Of a stretch of DNA of 6,395 nucleotides, positions 1-5,079 are shown one piece after another. Positions within the stretch are counted from its first letter, which is position 1; the number at the start of each line of letters is the position of its first letter. Location: contig QHOQ01000154.1 in NCBI GenBank assembly GCA_003219355.1, positions 1 through 6,395 of the forward strand, read 5' to 3'. Below the pieces are notes generated by a model. It had not been told where the DNA came from. It made no database searches and saw only the letters and a program-made list of their open reading frames with translations. The stretch comes from Verrucomicrobiota bacterium (lineage in GTDB: Bacteria > Verrucomicrobiota > Verrucomicrobiia > Chthoniobacterales > UBA10450). The position numbers and the translations under genes were made by a program.

Positions 1-221
1 GAAGTCGGTCGATCGAGACAACCGAGAAGATTCATCAGCGTGGATTTCCCGGAACCGCTCGCACCCATCAGCGCCACGAATTCGCCACGCCCAATCTCAA
101 GAGAAACGCCGCGCACGGCGTGCACTTCCATTTCTCCAGTGCGATATGTTTTGTGGACATCGACTAGCCTGACGACTTCGCCGTTGTTTCCTATCGATCT
201 TTCCGGAGCGGGTGTTTCCAT
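1..221 (-). CDS. MacB-type ABC transporter ATP-binding protein, N-terminal part (cut by window edge)
   Basis: This is the N-terminal 73 residues of an ABC ATPase read on the minus strand; the rest lies outside the window. After a short variable leader, residues 16-27 (VVRLVDVHKTYR) form the usual first strand and A-loop region with Tyr26. A Walker A motif GASGSGKST sits at residues 53-61, followed by LMNLLGCLDRPT. The GEMEVHAVRGVSLEI stretch and the LGCLDRP signature are typical of the MacB/LolD/FtsE-like subgroup that powers lipoprotein release and MacAB-type export. The ATG at 221 lies 7 nt after the stop of the adaptor gene, so the two are almost certainly co-transcribed. No strong Shine-Dalgarno is visible, so translational coupling is plausible. 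Whether a MacB permease domain is fused at the C-terminus or encoded by a separate gene cannot be seen here. Confidence 0.93.
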   Translation of the reverse strand, partial: METPAPERSIGNNGEVVRLVDVHKTYRTGEMEVHAVRGVSLEIGRGEFVALMGASGSGKSTLMNLLGCLDRPT

Positions 222-228
222 CCGAAGA

Positions 229-1428
229 TCAGAAGCGGCGCGGGCCGCCACCGAACGGATTTGTCGGAGGCGACGGCGCGGCGGTGGTTGAAGTTAGTTC
301 CGCGGTCACAACGCGATCGCCTTCTTTCAGGCCATCGAGCACTTCGGTCATAATCCCGTCGCTGATCTCAGTTTTAATCTGCGCTGGCTGCGGGCGGCTG
401 GTGCCACCTGGCAACACATAAACGGTTCGGTCAGCGCGCCCTTCTTGCGCGCTGCTCCGTGCGCCGCCAGGCTGTCCTCCGCGGGTCGCACTCGTTCGTC
501 TCGTCTCAATCGGCGTGGCATCCGGCGGGCGATAGCGCAGCGCCGCATTTTTGATCTGCAAGACGTCATCCCGATGCGCGACGACGATTGAAACGTTCGC
601 CGTCATTCCCGGTTTCAATTTCAAGTCCGGATTGCTCACCCCGATGACGGTGTCGTAGGTCACGACGTTTTGCACAGTGATTGGCGCGTTGCGCACCTGG
701 ACAACCTTTCCGTGAAACGTCTGCATCGGAAAAGCGTCCACTGTAAAATCGACATTCTGATCAATTTTGACGACGCCGACATCGGCTTCCGCCACATTCG
801 AATCGATCTGCATTTTTGTTAAATCATTCGCGATCGCGAAGATGACTGGCGCCTGTAAACTTGCTGCAACCGTTTGGCCAACATCGACACTACGCGAAAT
901 CACCACTCCATCGATAGGCGATGTGATCGTGCAATGGTCGAGATCGGCTTTCGCCTTATCGAGCGCGCCTTGTTTGATCTTCACATTGGCTTCGGCTTGA
1001 TGGAGGGCTGCCATCGCTTGATCGACGTCGGCTTGCGAGGACGTTTTCCGGGCGAACAACTCCTGCGTGCGCGATGCCGTAACTTTGGCAAGTTCAAGCG
1101 CAGCCTTCGCGCTGGCCACATCGCCCTCTGCTTGAGTGACTGTGGCTTGAAATATTGCTGGATCGATCTGCGCTACGACCTCTCCCGCTTTCTCCTGCGA
1201 ATTAAAATCCGCAAATAATTTGGCGATGTTCCCCGAAACCTGGCTGCCGACCTGCACCGTGACTACGGGGTTGAGCGTGCCCGTCGCGGTTACCGCCTGA
1301 GTAATCGGGCCGCGCGCCACCATTGCGGTCTGATAATTTGCGGCTCCTCGCTGCCGACATTGCCGGATGGCAAACGCGATAACTAACAGACCAACGATAA
1401 TGATGAGCCAGGGGAAAAAACGTTTCAT
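229..1428 (-). CDS. HlyD/MacA-like periplasmic adaptor (membrane fusion protein) of an efflux system
   Basis: A 399-residue membrane fusion protein that would bridge an inner-membrane ABC transporter to an outer-membrane channel. Residues 5-21 are a single hydrophobic N-terminal segment after MKR, so the protein is probably inner-membrane anchored with a periplasmic body. Residues 41-95 form the first half of a lipoyl-like domain (GTLNPVVTVQVGSQVSG, then AGEVVAQIDP). Residues 96-168 are an Ala/Gln/Lys-rich alpha-helical hairpin. The second lipoyl half follows (TITSPIDGVVISRSVDVGQTV, from about 167). A beta-barrel spans about 205-285, with LKPGMTANVSI at 271-281. A Pro/Gly/Arg/Ser-rich low-complexity stretch (about 299-346) interrupts the membrane-proximal region, which resumes with ISDGIMTEVLDGLKEGDRVVT. 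The C-terminus NPFGGGPRRF is also low in complexity. The downstream MacB-type ATPase supports a MacAB-like rather than an RND assignment. The substrate is unknown. The ATG at 1428 is chosen because it gives the basic-hydrophobic anchor; no clear ribosome binding site precedes it. Confidence 0.93.
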   Translation of the reverse strand: MKRFFPWLIIIVGLLVIAFAIRQCRQRGAANYQTAMVARGPITQAVTATGTLNPVVTVQVGSQVSGNIAKLFADFNSQEKAGEVVAQIDPAIFQATVTQAEGDVASAKAALELAKVTASRTQELFARKTSSQADVDQAMAALHQAEANVKIKQGALDKAKADLDHCTITSPIDGVVISRSVDVGQTVAASLQAPVIFAIANDLTKMQIDSNVAEADVGVVKIDQNVDFTVDAFPMQTFHGKVVQVRNAPITVQNVVTYDTVIGVSNPDLKLKPGMTANVSIVVAHRDDVLQIKNAALRYRPPDATPIETRRTSATRGGQPGGARSSAQEGRADRTVYVLPGGTSRPQPAQIKTEISDGIMTEVLDGLKEGDRVVTAELTSTTAAPSPPTNPFGGGPRRF

Positions 1429-1475
1429 GCGCGTGCTGATTGATGCACCTATAGGATAAATGACAGGAAGAGCTA
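1429..1475. promoter_or_regulatory. 47-bp divergent intergenic region (adaptor / ABC-2 permease)
   Basis: The gap between two divergent start codons must hold the promoters of both genes, or these must reach into the coding regions. It is more AT-rich than its surroundings and contains a perfect 8-bp palindrome, CCTATAGG, at 1448-1455, next to GGATAAAT, which could serve as a -10-like element. I cannot assign -35/-10 pairs with confidence. The position makes shared regulation of the two transporter genes possible, but this is inference. Confidence 0.4.
1465..1470 (+). promoter_or_regulatory. Shine-Dalgarno site of the ABC-2 permease
   Basis: AGGAAG lies 5 nt before the ATG at 1476. It fixes that start codon, and it is the only clear Shine-Dalgarno I find in front of a gene in this window. 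Confidence 0.65.
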
Positions 1476-2270
1476 ATGCGCCGTTACATCGAAATCTACT
1501 CCATTATGCTGCGAAACTCGCTCATTCGGGAGATGAGCTTCAAGGCAAACTTCCTCCTATGGATGATCGTCGAGGTCCTTTGGTTCTGCGGACAAATCGT
1601 TTTCTTCAGCATCATCTTTGGGCAAGTAGATCACATCGGAGATTGGACGAAGTGGGAAGTGGTACTGCTCATCGGCACCCACCAAATGATCGCCCAAATT
1701 TTCCAGGGTTTTTTTTTCGTCAACATCGCCAATATTCCGGAGCTGGTCCGCACCGGAAAACTCGATTCGCTGCTCGTGTTACCGATCGACAGTCAGTTTG
1801 CCGTTTCCACGAAACAATTCGGCCTCGATAGCATGATCAACGCCGCGCTTGGGGGCGTGGTGGTCTGTGTGTCCCTGGCTCGGCTCAGTATCGTACCAAA
1901 CGCGCTATCGATCCTCCTTTATCTGGTCGCGCTGATATTTGGCGTCGCCGTGCATTACTCAATCATGCTTGGCTTGGCGGCCGTGAGTTTTTGGATCGTT
2001 CGCGCTCAGGGACTCGTCTACGGATATTTTAATTTTCTCAATATCGCTCGCTATCCTGACGCGATTTTTCCGCGACTCTTTCGCTTTATTTTCGGTTGGA
2101 TTATTCCGGTCGTGATTATTGCGAATATTCCCGCCCGGCTGCTGATAAAGTCCTTCGGACAACCAGGTCAGCTCATGTTGCACCTGGTCATAGCCTCCAC
2201 GGTCATCTTCTGGTTATCACGCGTTTTCTGGCGCTTTGCTCTGCGGCATTACTCGAGTGCCAGCTCCTAG
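1476..2270 (+). CDS. ABC-2 type transporter permease (ABC2_membrane_6 / COG3694-like), no ATPase beside it
   Basis: A 264-residue polytopic membrane protein with about six hydrophobic segments: near 25-50, 61-82, 117-138, 143-173, 203-221 and 233-254. Family-typical signatures are VRTGKLDSLLVLPI at 91-104 (the cytoplasmic loop with the R-G-x-L-D pattern) and RYPDAIFPRLFRF followed by IIPVVIIANIPARLL at 192-223. These match the ABC-2 permeases usually encoded as a trio of one ATPase and two paralogous permeases. Here the upstream neighbour is a divergent adaptor and the downstream neighbour is a DksA-like gene, so the nucleotide-binding subunit and second permease must be elsewhere or missing. 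The reading frame is intact through a run of nine T at 1709-1717. The start is supported by an AGGAAG ribosome binding site. The substrate cannot be inferred. Confidence 0.88.
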   Translation: MRRYIEIYSIMLRNSLIREMSFKANFLLWMIVEVLWFCGQIVFFSIIFGQVDHIGDWTKWEVVLLIGTHQMIAQIFQGFFFVNIANIPELVRTGKLDSLLVLPIDSQFAVSTKQFGLDSMINAALGGVVVCVSLARLSIVPNALSILLYLVALIFGVAVHYSIMLGLAAVSFWIVRAQGLVYGYFNFLNIARYPDAIFPRLFRFIFGWIIPVVIIANIPARLLIKSFGQPGQLMLHLVIASTVIFWLSRVFWRFALRHYSSASS

Positions 2271-2343
2271 GATCGACAAAAGCGGCGAAAAACAGTCCGC
2301 GATCTTTGGGGCAAATCTCCGCTTGCGCACCGGTTGAAATGTT

Positions 2344-2353
2344 CTTAATTAAG
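2344..2353. promoter_or_regulatory. AT-rich 10-bp palindrome upstream of the DksA-like gene (possible operator)
   Basis: CTTAATTAAG is a perfect palindrome about 44 bp before the DksA-like start, within a GC-rich spacer (2271-2396). GAAATGTT sits directly to its left at 2336-2343. This position suits a promoter or operator for the downstream trio. No convincing -35/-10 pair could be assigned. The functional reading is inference. Confidence 0.3.
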
Positions 2354-2366
2354 CCTCCGTTTTTCC

Positions 2367-2387
2367 GGCGCCCCCGTAAAAGGCGCC
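2367..2387 (+). terminator. GC hairpin just before the DksA-like start (terminator of the permease or leader structure)
   Basis: GGCGCC at 2367-2372 pairs with GGCGCC at 2382-2387 around a 9-nt loop (CCCGTAAAA), followed by only three T. It ends 9 nt before the ATG at 2397 and occupies the place where a Shine-Dalgarno would be expected; none is present. It could weakly terminate the permease transcript, attenuate transcription into the ribosomal genes, or control initiation of the DksA-like gene. Sequence alone does not decide between these. Confidence 0.4.
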
Positions 2388-2396
2388 TTTCACGCT

Positions 2397-3104
2397 ATGG
2401 CAAAACCAAAGAAAAAGAAGAGTTCTGCGAAGAAATCAGCCGCCCGTAAAGCGCGGCCAGCGCGCAAGGCCTCCAAGCCGGCGCATAGAGTGTCTGCTAA
2501 AAGATCGGCCTCAAAAAAGGCCGTACGCGTCTCGACCAAGGCGATCAAACGTTTGCCGAAGGTTTCGAAGTCCAGAAAAGCCATCACCGGCTCGCCGGCC
2601 GCTTTATTTGGCTCGAACCATCGCGAGCGCAGGCTCGATCCATTCACCCGCAAGCAGAAGGAGAAGTTGCTTCAACTCCGCGACGCCATGGTCGATTCCA
2701 TGGCCGGTGTTGCCCAGGACACTCTTCGCTCGCGCGCTGAAGGCAGCGAGGCTTCGGCTTTTGGAATGCACCAGGCCGATGCCGGCTCGGATGCCTACGA
2801 TCGCGACTTCGCGTTGAGCTTGCTTTCGCAGGAACAAGACGCGCTTTACGAAATTGATCAGGCGCTCAAACGAATCGAACTTGGGGCCTACGGAAAGTGC
2901 GAGATGTCCGGTAAACCTATCCCCCGGGCACGGCTCGAAGCAATCCCGTTCGCACGTTTCACCGTCCAATGCCAATCACAGCTCGAGAAACAGAACAAAG
3001 CTTCGCGCGTCCGCCAATCGGTGACCTCGCTGTTCGGCTTAACTGATGAGGAACGCGGCGAGGCCGAGGAAGAAGAAGCCGCGCCAGCCGAGACGAAAGA
3101 ATAA
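2397..3104 (+). CDS. TraR/DksA-family protein with lysine-rich histone-H1-like N-terminal tail and degenerate zinc finger
   Basis: A 235-residue protein in three parts. Residues 1-61 carry 18 Lys and 8 Arg and no acidic residue, in an Ala/Ser/Pro-rich context like histone-H1-type tails. Residues about 80-165 are helical and correspond to the DksA coiled coil; the tip region reads ADAGSDAYDRDF (127-138) instead of the E. coli D-x-x-D-x-A motif. Residues 167-198 are the zinc-finger region with the family's C-x2-C-x17-C-x2-C spacing preserved, but only Cys168 and Cys192 remain; Ser171 and Thr189 replace the other two. The segment SGKPIPRARLEAIPFARFTV is typical of the TraR/DksA subgroup seen in PVC and Bacteroidetes genomes. 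The C-terminus is strongly acidic (EERGEAEEEE). DksA homologues bind RNA polymerase in the secondary channel and tune rRNA and stress transcription; whether this one does is unknown. It precedes bL33 by 5 nt, suggesting shared expression with ribosomal proteins. There is no Shine-Dalgarno before the ATG. Confidence 0.88.
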   Translation: MAKPKKKKSSAKKSAARKARPARKASKPAHRVSAKRSASKKAVRVSTKAIKRLPKVSKSRKAITGSPAALFGSNHRERRLDPFTRKQKEKLLQLRDAMVDSMAGVAQDTLRSRAEGSEASAFGMHQADAGSDAYDRDFALSLLSQEQDALYEIDQALKRIELGAYGKCEMSGKPIPRARLEAIPFARFTVQCQSQLEKQNKASRVRQSVTSLFGLTDEERGEAEEEEAAPAETKE

Positions 3105-3109
3105 TCCGA

Positions 3110-3283
3110 ATGGCGCAGGAAATTATCACTCTCGAATGCACCGAGGCAAAAGCGCTGGGCAAACCAGTCTCGCGTTACATGACCACGCGGAACAAGAAAA
3201 GCCCGCGGACTCCTAATCGGCTCGAAAAGAAGAAGTACAATCCTTTTCTCAAACGGCACACGCTCCATCGCGAAACGAAGTAA
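3110..3283 (+). CDS. rpmG: 50S ribosomal protein bL33 (Cys-poor form)
   Basis: A 57-residue protein that matches bL33 throughout: EIITLECTEAKALGKPVSRY, then MTTRNKK, then TPNRLEKKKYNPFLKRHTLHRE. It belongs to the large ribosomal subunit near the E site. Zinc-binding bL33 has two Cys pairs (ECTEC and CPFC). Here only Cys10 survives: Ala13 replaces the second Cys, and the other pair reads N-P-F-L (44-47). This is therefore a zinc-independent form that keeps one remnant cysteine. An insert of a few residues (AKALGKP) follows it. The gene starts 5 nt after the DksA-like stop and ends 6 nt before rpsR, without a Shine-Dalgarno, so translational coupling is likely. It is easily missed because of its length. 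Confidence 0.93.
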   Translation: MAQEIITLECTEAKALGKPVSRYMTTRNKKSPRTPNRLEKKKYNPFLKRHTLHRETK

Positions 3284-3289
3284 TCATCG

Positions 3290-3529
3290 ATGCAACCCAA
3301 AACTGCCAAACGCCGTTCCGCTTTCCGCCGCGCCAATCGCACGATGCCGCGCCGCAGGATCGACATCGCCATCGAGGCGATCGATTACAAGAATCCGGAC
3401 TTGCTGAAAAAATTCGTCACTGAGAGCGGCAAGATCCTCCCCCGCCGCGTTACCGGCATGCCCGCGCATCTTCACCGGAGAATCACGCGTGAAATCAAGC
3501 GCAGTCGCTCGGTGCTCTTGATGAAATAG
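3290..3529 (+). CDS. rpsR: 30S ribosomal protein bS18 (Cys-free form)
   Basis: A 79-residue bS18 of the small-subunit platform, where it partners bS6. The hallmark core is present: EAIDYKNPDLLKKFV (29-43), then SGKILPRRVTG (46-56), then RRITREIKRSR (63-73). A basic leader of about 20 residues precedes it. The N-terminal Cys residues of zinc-binding bS18 are absent; the protein has no cysteine. The ATG at 3290 is 6 nt after the rpmG stop. An internal ATG at 3344 (MPRRRIDI) is an alternative start, but the longer form fits the basic tail common in the family. The gene is not next to rpsF, ssb or rplI as in many bacteria; it is paired with rpmG and a DksA-like gene. It is probably the last gene of the trio, followed by a palindromic terminator-like structure. 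Confidence 0.94.
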   Translation: MQPKTAKRRSAFRRANRTMPRRRIDIAIEAIDYKNPDLLKKFVTESGKILPRRVTGMPAHLHRRITREIKRSRSVLLMK

Positions 3530-3530
3530 C

Positions 3531-3588
3531 TGTAGGGCGTCTTTTGTTCATACGCCACGGCGTTTCACAGAAACGCCCTACAATTTTT
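3531..3588 (+). terminator. Nested palindromic structure with T tail after rpsR (terminator and/or REP-like unit)
   Basis: TGTAGGGCGT at 3531-3540 is a perfect inverted copy of ACGCCCTACA at 3573-3582, immediately followed by ATTTTT. Inside lie two alternative hairpins: GGCGT/ACGCC (3536-3540 with 3552-3556), and an 8-bp stem GGCGTTTC/GAAACGCC (3559-3566 with 3570-3577) with a 3-nt loop ACA. The T-run on the plus strand fits Rho-independent termination of the DksA-like/rpmG/rpsR transcript. The symmetrical 52-bp body with 10-bp terminal inverted repeats would also fit a small dispersed palindromic repeat. Confidence 0.55.
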
Positions 3589-3596
3589 AGCTTTCG

Positions 3597-3616
3597 GGCG
3601 AAGCTGAGGCTACGCC
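3597..3616. repeat. Second imperfect palindrome, overlapping the stop of the RelE-like gene
   Basis: GGCGAAGC and GCTACGCC pair around a TGAG loop with a single A/A mismatch, giving a 7-bp-pair hairpin. The TAG stop of the minus-strand RelE-like gene (3610-3612) lies within the right arm. It is only 14 bp from the larger palindrome at 3531-3582. The spacer 3530-3609 therefore consists almost entirely of palindromic sequence between convergent genes. Confidence 0.45.
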
Positions 3617-3972
3617 TTTCGCGTTCGCTCGCCTTGCTCGATTAGCTTCCAAAACTCACGAGTTTCGCCCAGTTGCGCGTCTTCCGAGACCGGGAGTTTG
3701 GTGCGGAAAAGAAAATCGCGGAACGTGTTCTTATGCAGGACGCGATGGACGGTGATCCCCTCTTCTCGTTTCTCAAAATAAATTCGGTAATCTTTGGCCC
3801 GATAGCGATATAACTTTTTTCCTTCGCGCTCAATTACGCCGAACCGTTTCGAATCGAGATGATCGAGGTCCTCTGGCAAGATTTGAAACTCGGCTAGCAG
3901 GTCGAGCTGCAATTTTTTCGGCAGTGCCGATATCTCTGCTGCGCTCAACTCGTTGAAGATGATCTGAAACAT
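3610..3972 (-). CDS. RelE/ParE-like type II toxin-family protein without an adjacent antitoxin
   Basis: A 120-residue protein with the RelE/ParE pattern. An N-terminal strand (MFQIIFN) is followed by two helices (AAEISALPKKLQLDLLAEF), then the basic beta core: GVIEREGKKLYRYRAKDYRIYFEK (45-68) and GITVHRVLHKNTFRDFLFR (72-90). Arg56, Arg58, Arg63 and Arg77 are candidates for the RNA-contacting or catalytic positive patch. RelE toxins cut mRNA on the ribosome and ParE toxins inhibit gyrase; which activity applies, if any, is unknown. The C-terminal 30 residues (EDAQLGETREFWKLIEQGER) extend beyond a minimal RelE. I chose the ATG at 3972, 6 nt after the alr stop; a TTG at 3978 directly abutting that stop would add two residues. 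The gene is last in the thiL-tsaE-tsaB-alr operon. No antitoxin-like ORF lies on either side, so it may be a solitary toxin relative or a domesticated protein. Confidence 0.75.
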   Translation of the reverse strand: MFQIIFNELSAAEISALPKKLQLDLLAEFQILPEDLDHLDSKRFGVIEREGKKLYRYRAKDYRIYFEKREEGITVHRVLHKNTFRDFLFRTKLPVSEDAQLGETREFWKLIEQGERTRKA

Positions 3973-3978
3973 CGCCAA

Positions 3979-5079
3979 TCAAACATAAACGCGCCGGACA
4001 CGGCTGCCAATTCGGGTAATAATTTCCCATGTGATCGTACCGGCGCGCTCGGCCAGTTCAGCGCACGAAATTTCCTCGTTTCCATCTCGTCCCATTAGAA
4101 CCACTTCCTCCCCCACTCGCACATTGCCGATCTTGCTCACATCAATCATCATCAAATCCATCGTCACGCGACCAAGTAGCGGGCATCGTTGACCGCGAAC
4201 CAAAACCGCAGCATCCCGATTGGAAAGATGTCGCGGATACCCGTCGGCGTAACCAGCCGACAACGTCGCAATCCGCATTTTTCGCGGAGTGATGAACGTC
4301 CGGCCGTAACTGATGGAACTTCCCTTGGGCATATCCCGCACGAGCGCAATTCTCGTTTTCCAGGTCATCACCGGTTTGAGAAGTTTTTGAAACTCCGGAA
4401 GGGGCGAAATCCCGTAGAGCACGATGCCGGCGCGCACGATGTCGAAAATCTCTTCGTGAAACGCCAGTACGCCGGCGCTTTGCAATACGTGCACCTTGTA
4501 ATCGCCGGGAACTTCGGCGCGAAGTTGTTTCACATCTCGTCCGAAGCGCAGAAGCTCGTCGCGCGTGTATTCCGCATCCTCGTTCGAAACTGGAAGGTGG
4601 GTTGAGACGCTGTGGATTTTGATATTTGGCAACGCAACAATTTGTTTGAAAAGTGCCAGGGCATCGGCTTCCGGAACGCCCATTCGTCCCATTCCTGTGT
4701 CGATTTTGAAAGCGATCGCGATCACTTTGTCAGGAACAAGGCGACTGAATTCTTGTGCTTCCTCAAAAGTGGAAACCGTTGGGATGAAACCGCGCTCGGC
4801 AATTGTCGATCTTTCTTCCGGAAGCCCGGGACCGAGAACGATGATTGAATGAGGCAGCCTAGCCCGGAGTTGGATCGCCTCCTCCAGATTTGCGACGCCA
4901 AATAACTGGGCCTCGTTTGCCAGTGCTTGGGCGACGCCAATCAGGCCATGTCCGTAAGCATCCGCTTTGACAACGGCAAGAAGCTCGGCCGATCCAATAT
5001 TCTCGCGCACCACGCCTGCATTGTGCCGCAAAGCGCTTTGATCAATTTCAGCCCAGCATCGGTAAGTTTCTGTCGTCAT
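3979..5079 (-). CDS. alr: Alanine racemase (PLP-dependent)
   Basis: This enzyme interconverts L- and D-alanine in the cytoplasm and supplies D-Ala for peptidoglycan. The 366-residue length is normal. AVVKADAYGHG at 35-45 holds the PLP-binding Lys38. GMGRMG is at 129-134. Arg216 in RAGIVLYGISP is at the usual PLP-contacting position. Tyr258 in SYGRTF is the second catalytic base, and AGYADGYPR follows at 275-283. TMDLMMIDV (306-314) is the C-terminal beta-domain signature. Both catalytic residues are therefore present and the enzyme should be active. The start ATG overlaps the tsaB stop as ATGA, which supports translational coupling. The gene is followed almost without a gap by the RelE-like gene. 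alr close to t6A genes is a known arrangement in several bacteria. Confidence 0.97.
   Translation of the reverse strand: MTTETYRCWAEIDQSALRHNAGVVRENIGSAELLAVVKADAYGHGLIGVAQALANEAQLFGVANLEEAIQLRARLPHSIIVLGPGLPEERSTIAERGFIPTVSTFEEAQEFSRLVPDKVIAIAFKIDTGMGRMGVPEADALALFKQIVALPNIKIHSVSTHLPVSNEDAEYTRDELLRFGRDVKQLRAEVPGDYKVHVLQSAGVLAFHEEIFDIVRAGIVLYGISPLPEFQKLLKPVMTWKTRIALVRDMPKGSSISYGRTFITPRKMRIATLSAGYADGYPRHLSNRDAAVLVRGQRCPLLGRVTMDLMMIDVSKIGNVRVGEEVVLMGRDGNEEISCAELAERAGTITWEIITRIGSRVRRVYV

Noticed and set aside
1460..1831. Plus-strand open frame of 123 codons overlapping the permease start
   Set aside because: It is out of frame with the permease, low in family resemblance and rich in His/Arg, as expected of a shadow frame.
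2271..2304. GATCG/CGATC and GCGG/CCGC inverted repeats just after the permease stop, as a possible terminator
   Set aside because: The stems are short, overlap each other, have a long AC-rich loop and are not followed by a T-run.
2323..2351. TTGCGC or TTGAAA with TTAATT/TAATTA as a sigma70 promoter for the DksA-like gene
   Set aside because: Each pair matches the consensus poorly or has the wrong spacing, so no promoter can be claimed.
2604..2975. Minus-strand open frame of 123 codons opposite the DksA-like gene
   Set aside because: It is a shadow of a well-supported gene; its translation has no recognisable domain.
3530..3609. A small antitoxin gene for the RelE-like protein in the 80-bp spacer
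   Set aside because: The spacer is palindromic, and neither strand holds an open frame of useful length with a start codon.
4189..4605. Plus-strand open frame of 138 codons opposite alr
   Set aside because: alr is fully supported on the minus strand with both catalytic residues; the opposite frame has no family features.
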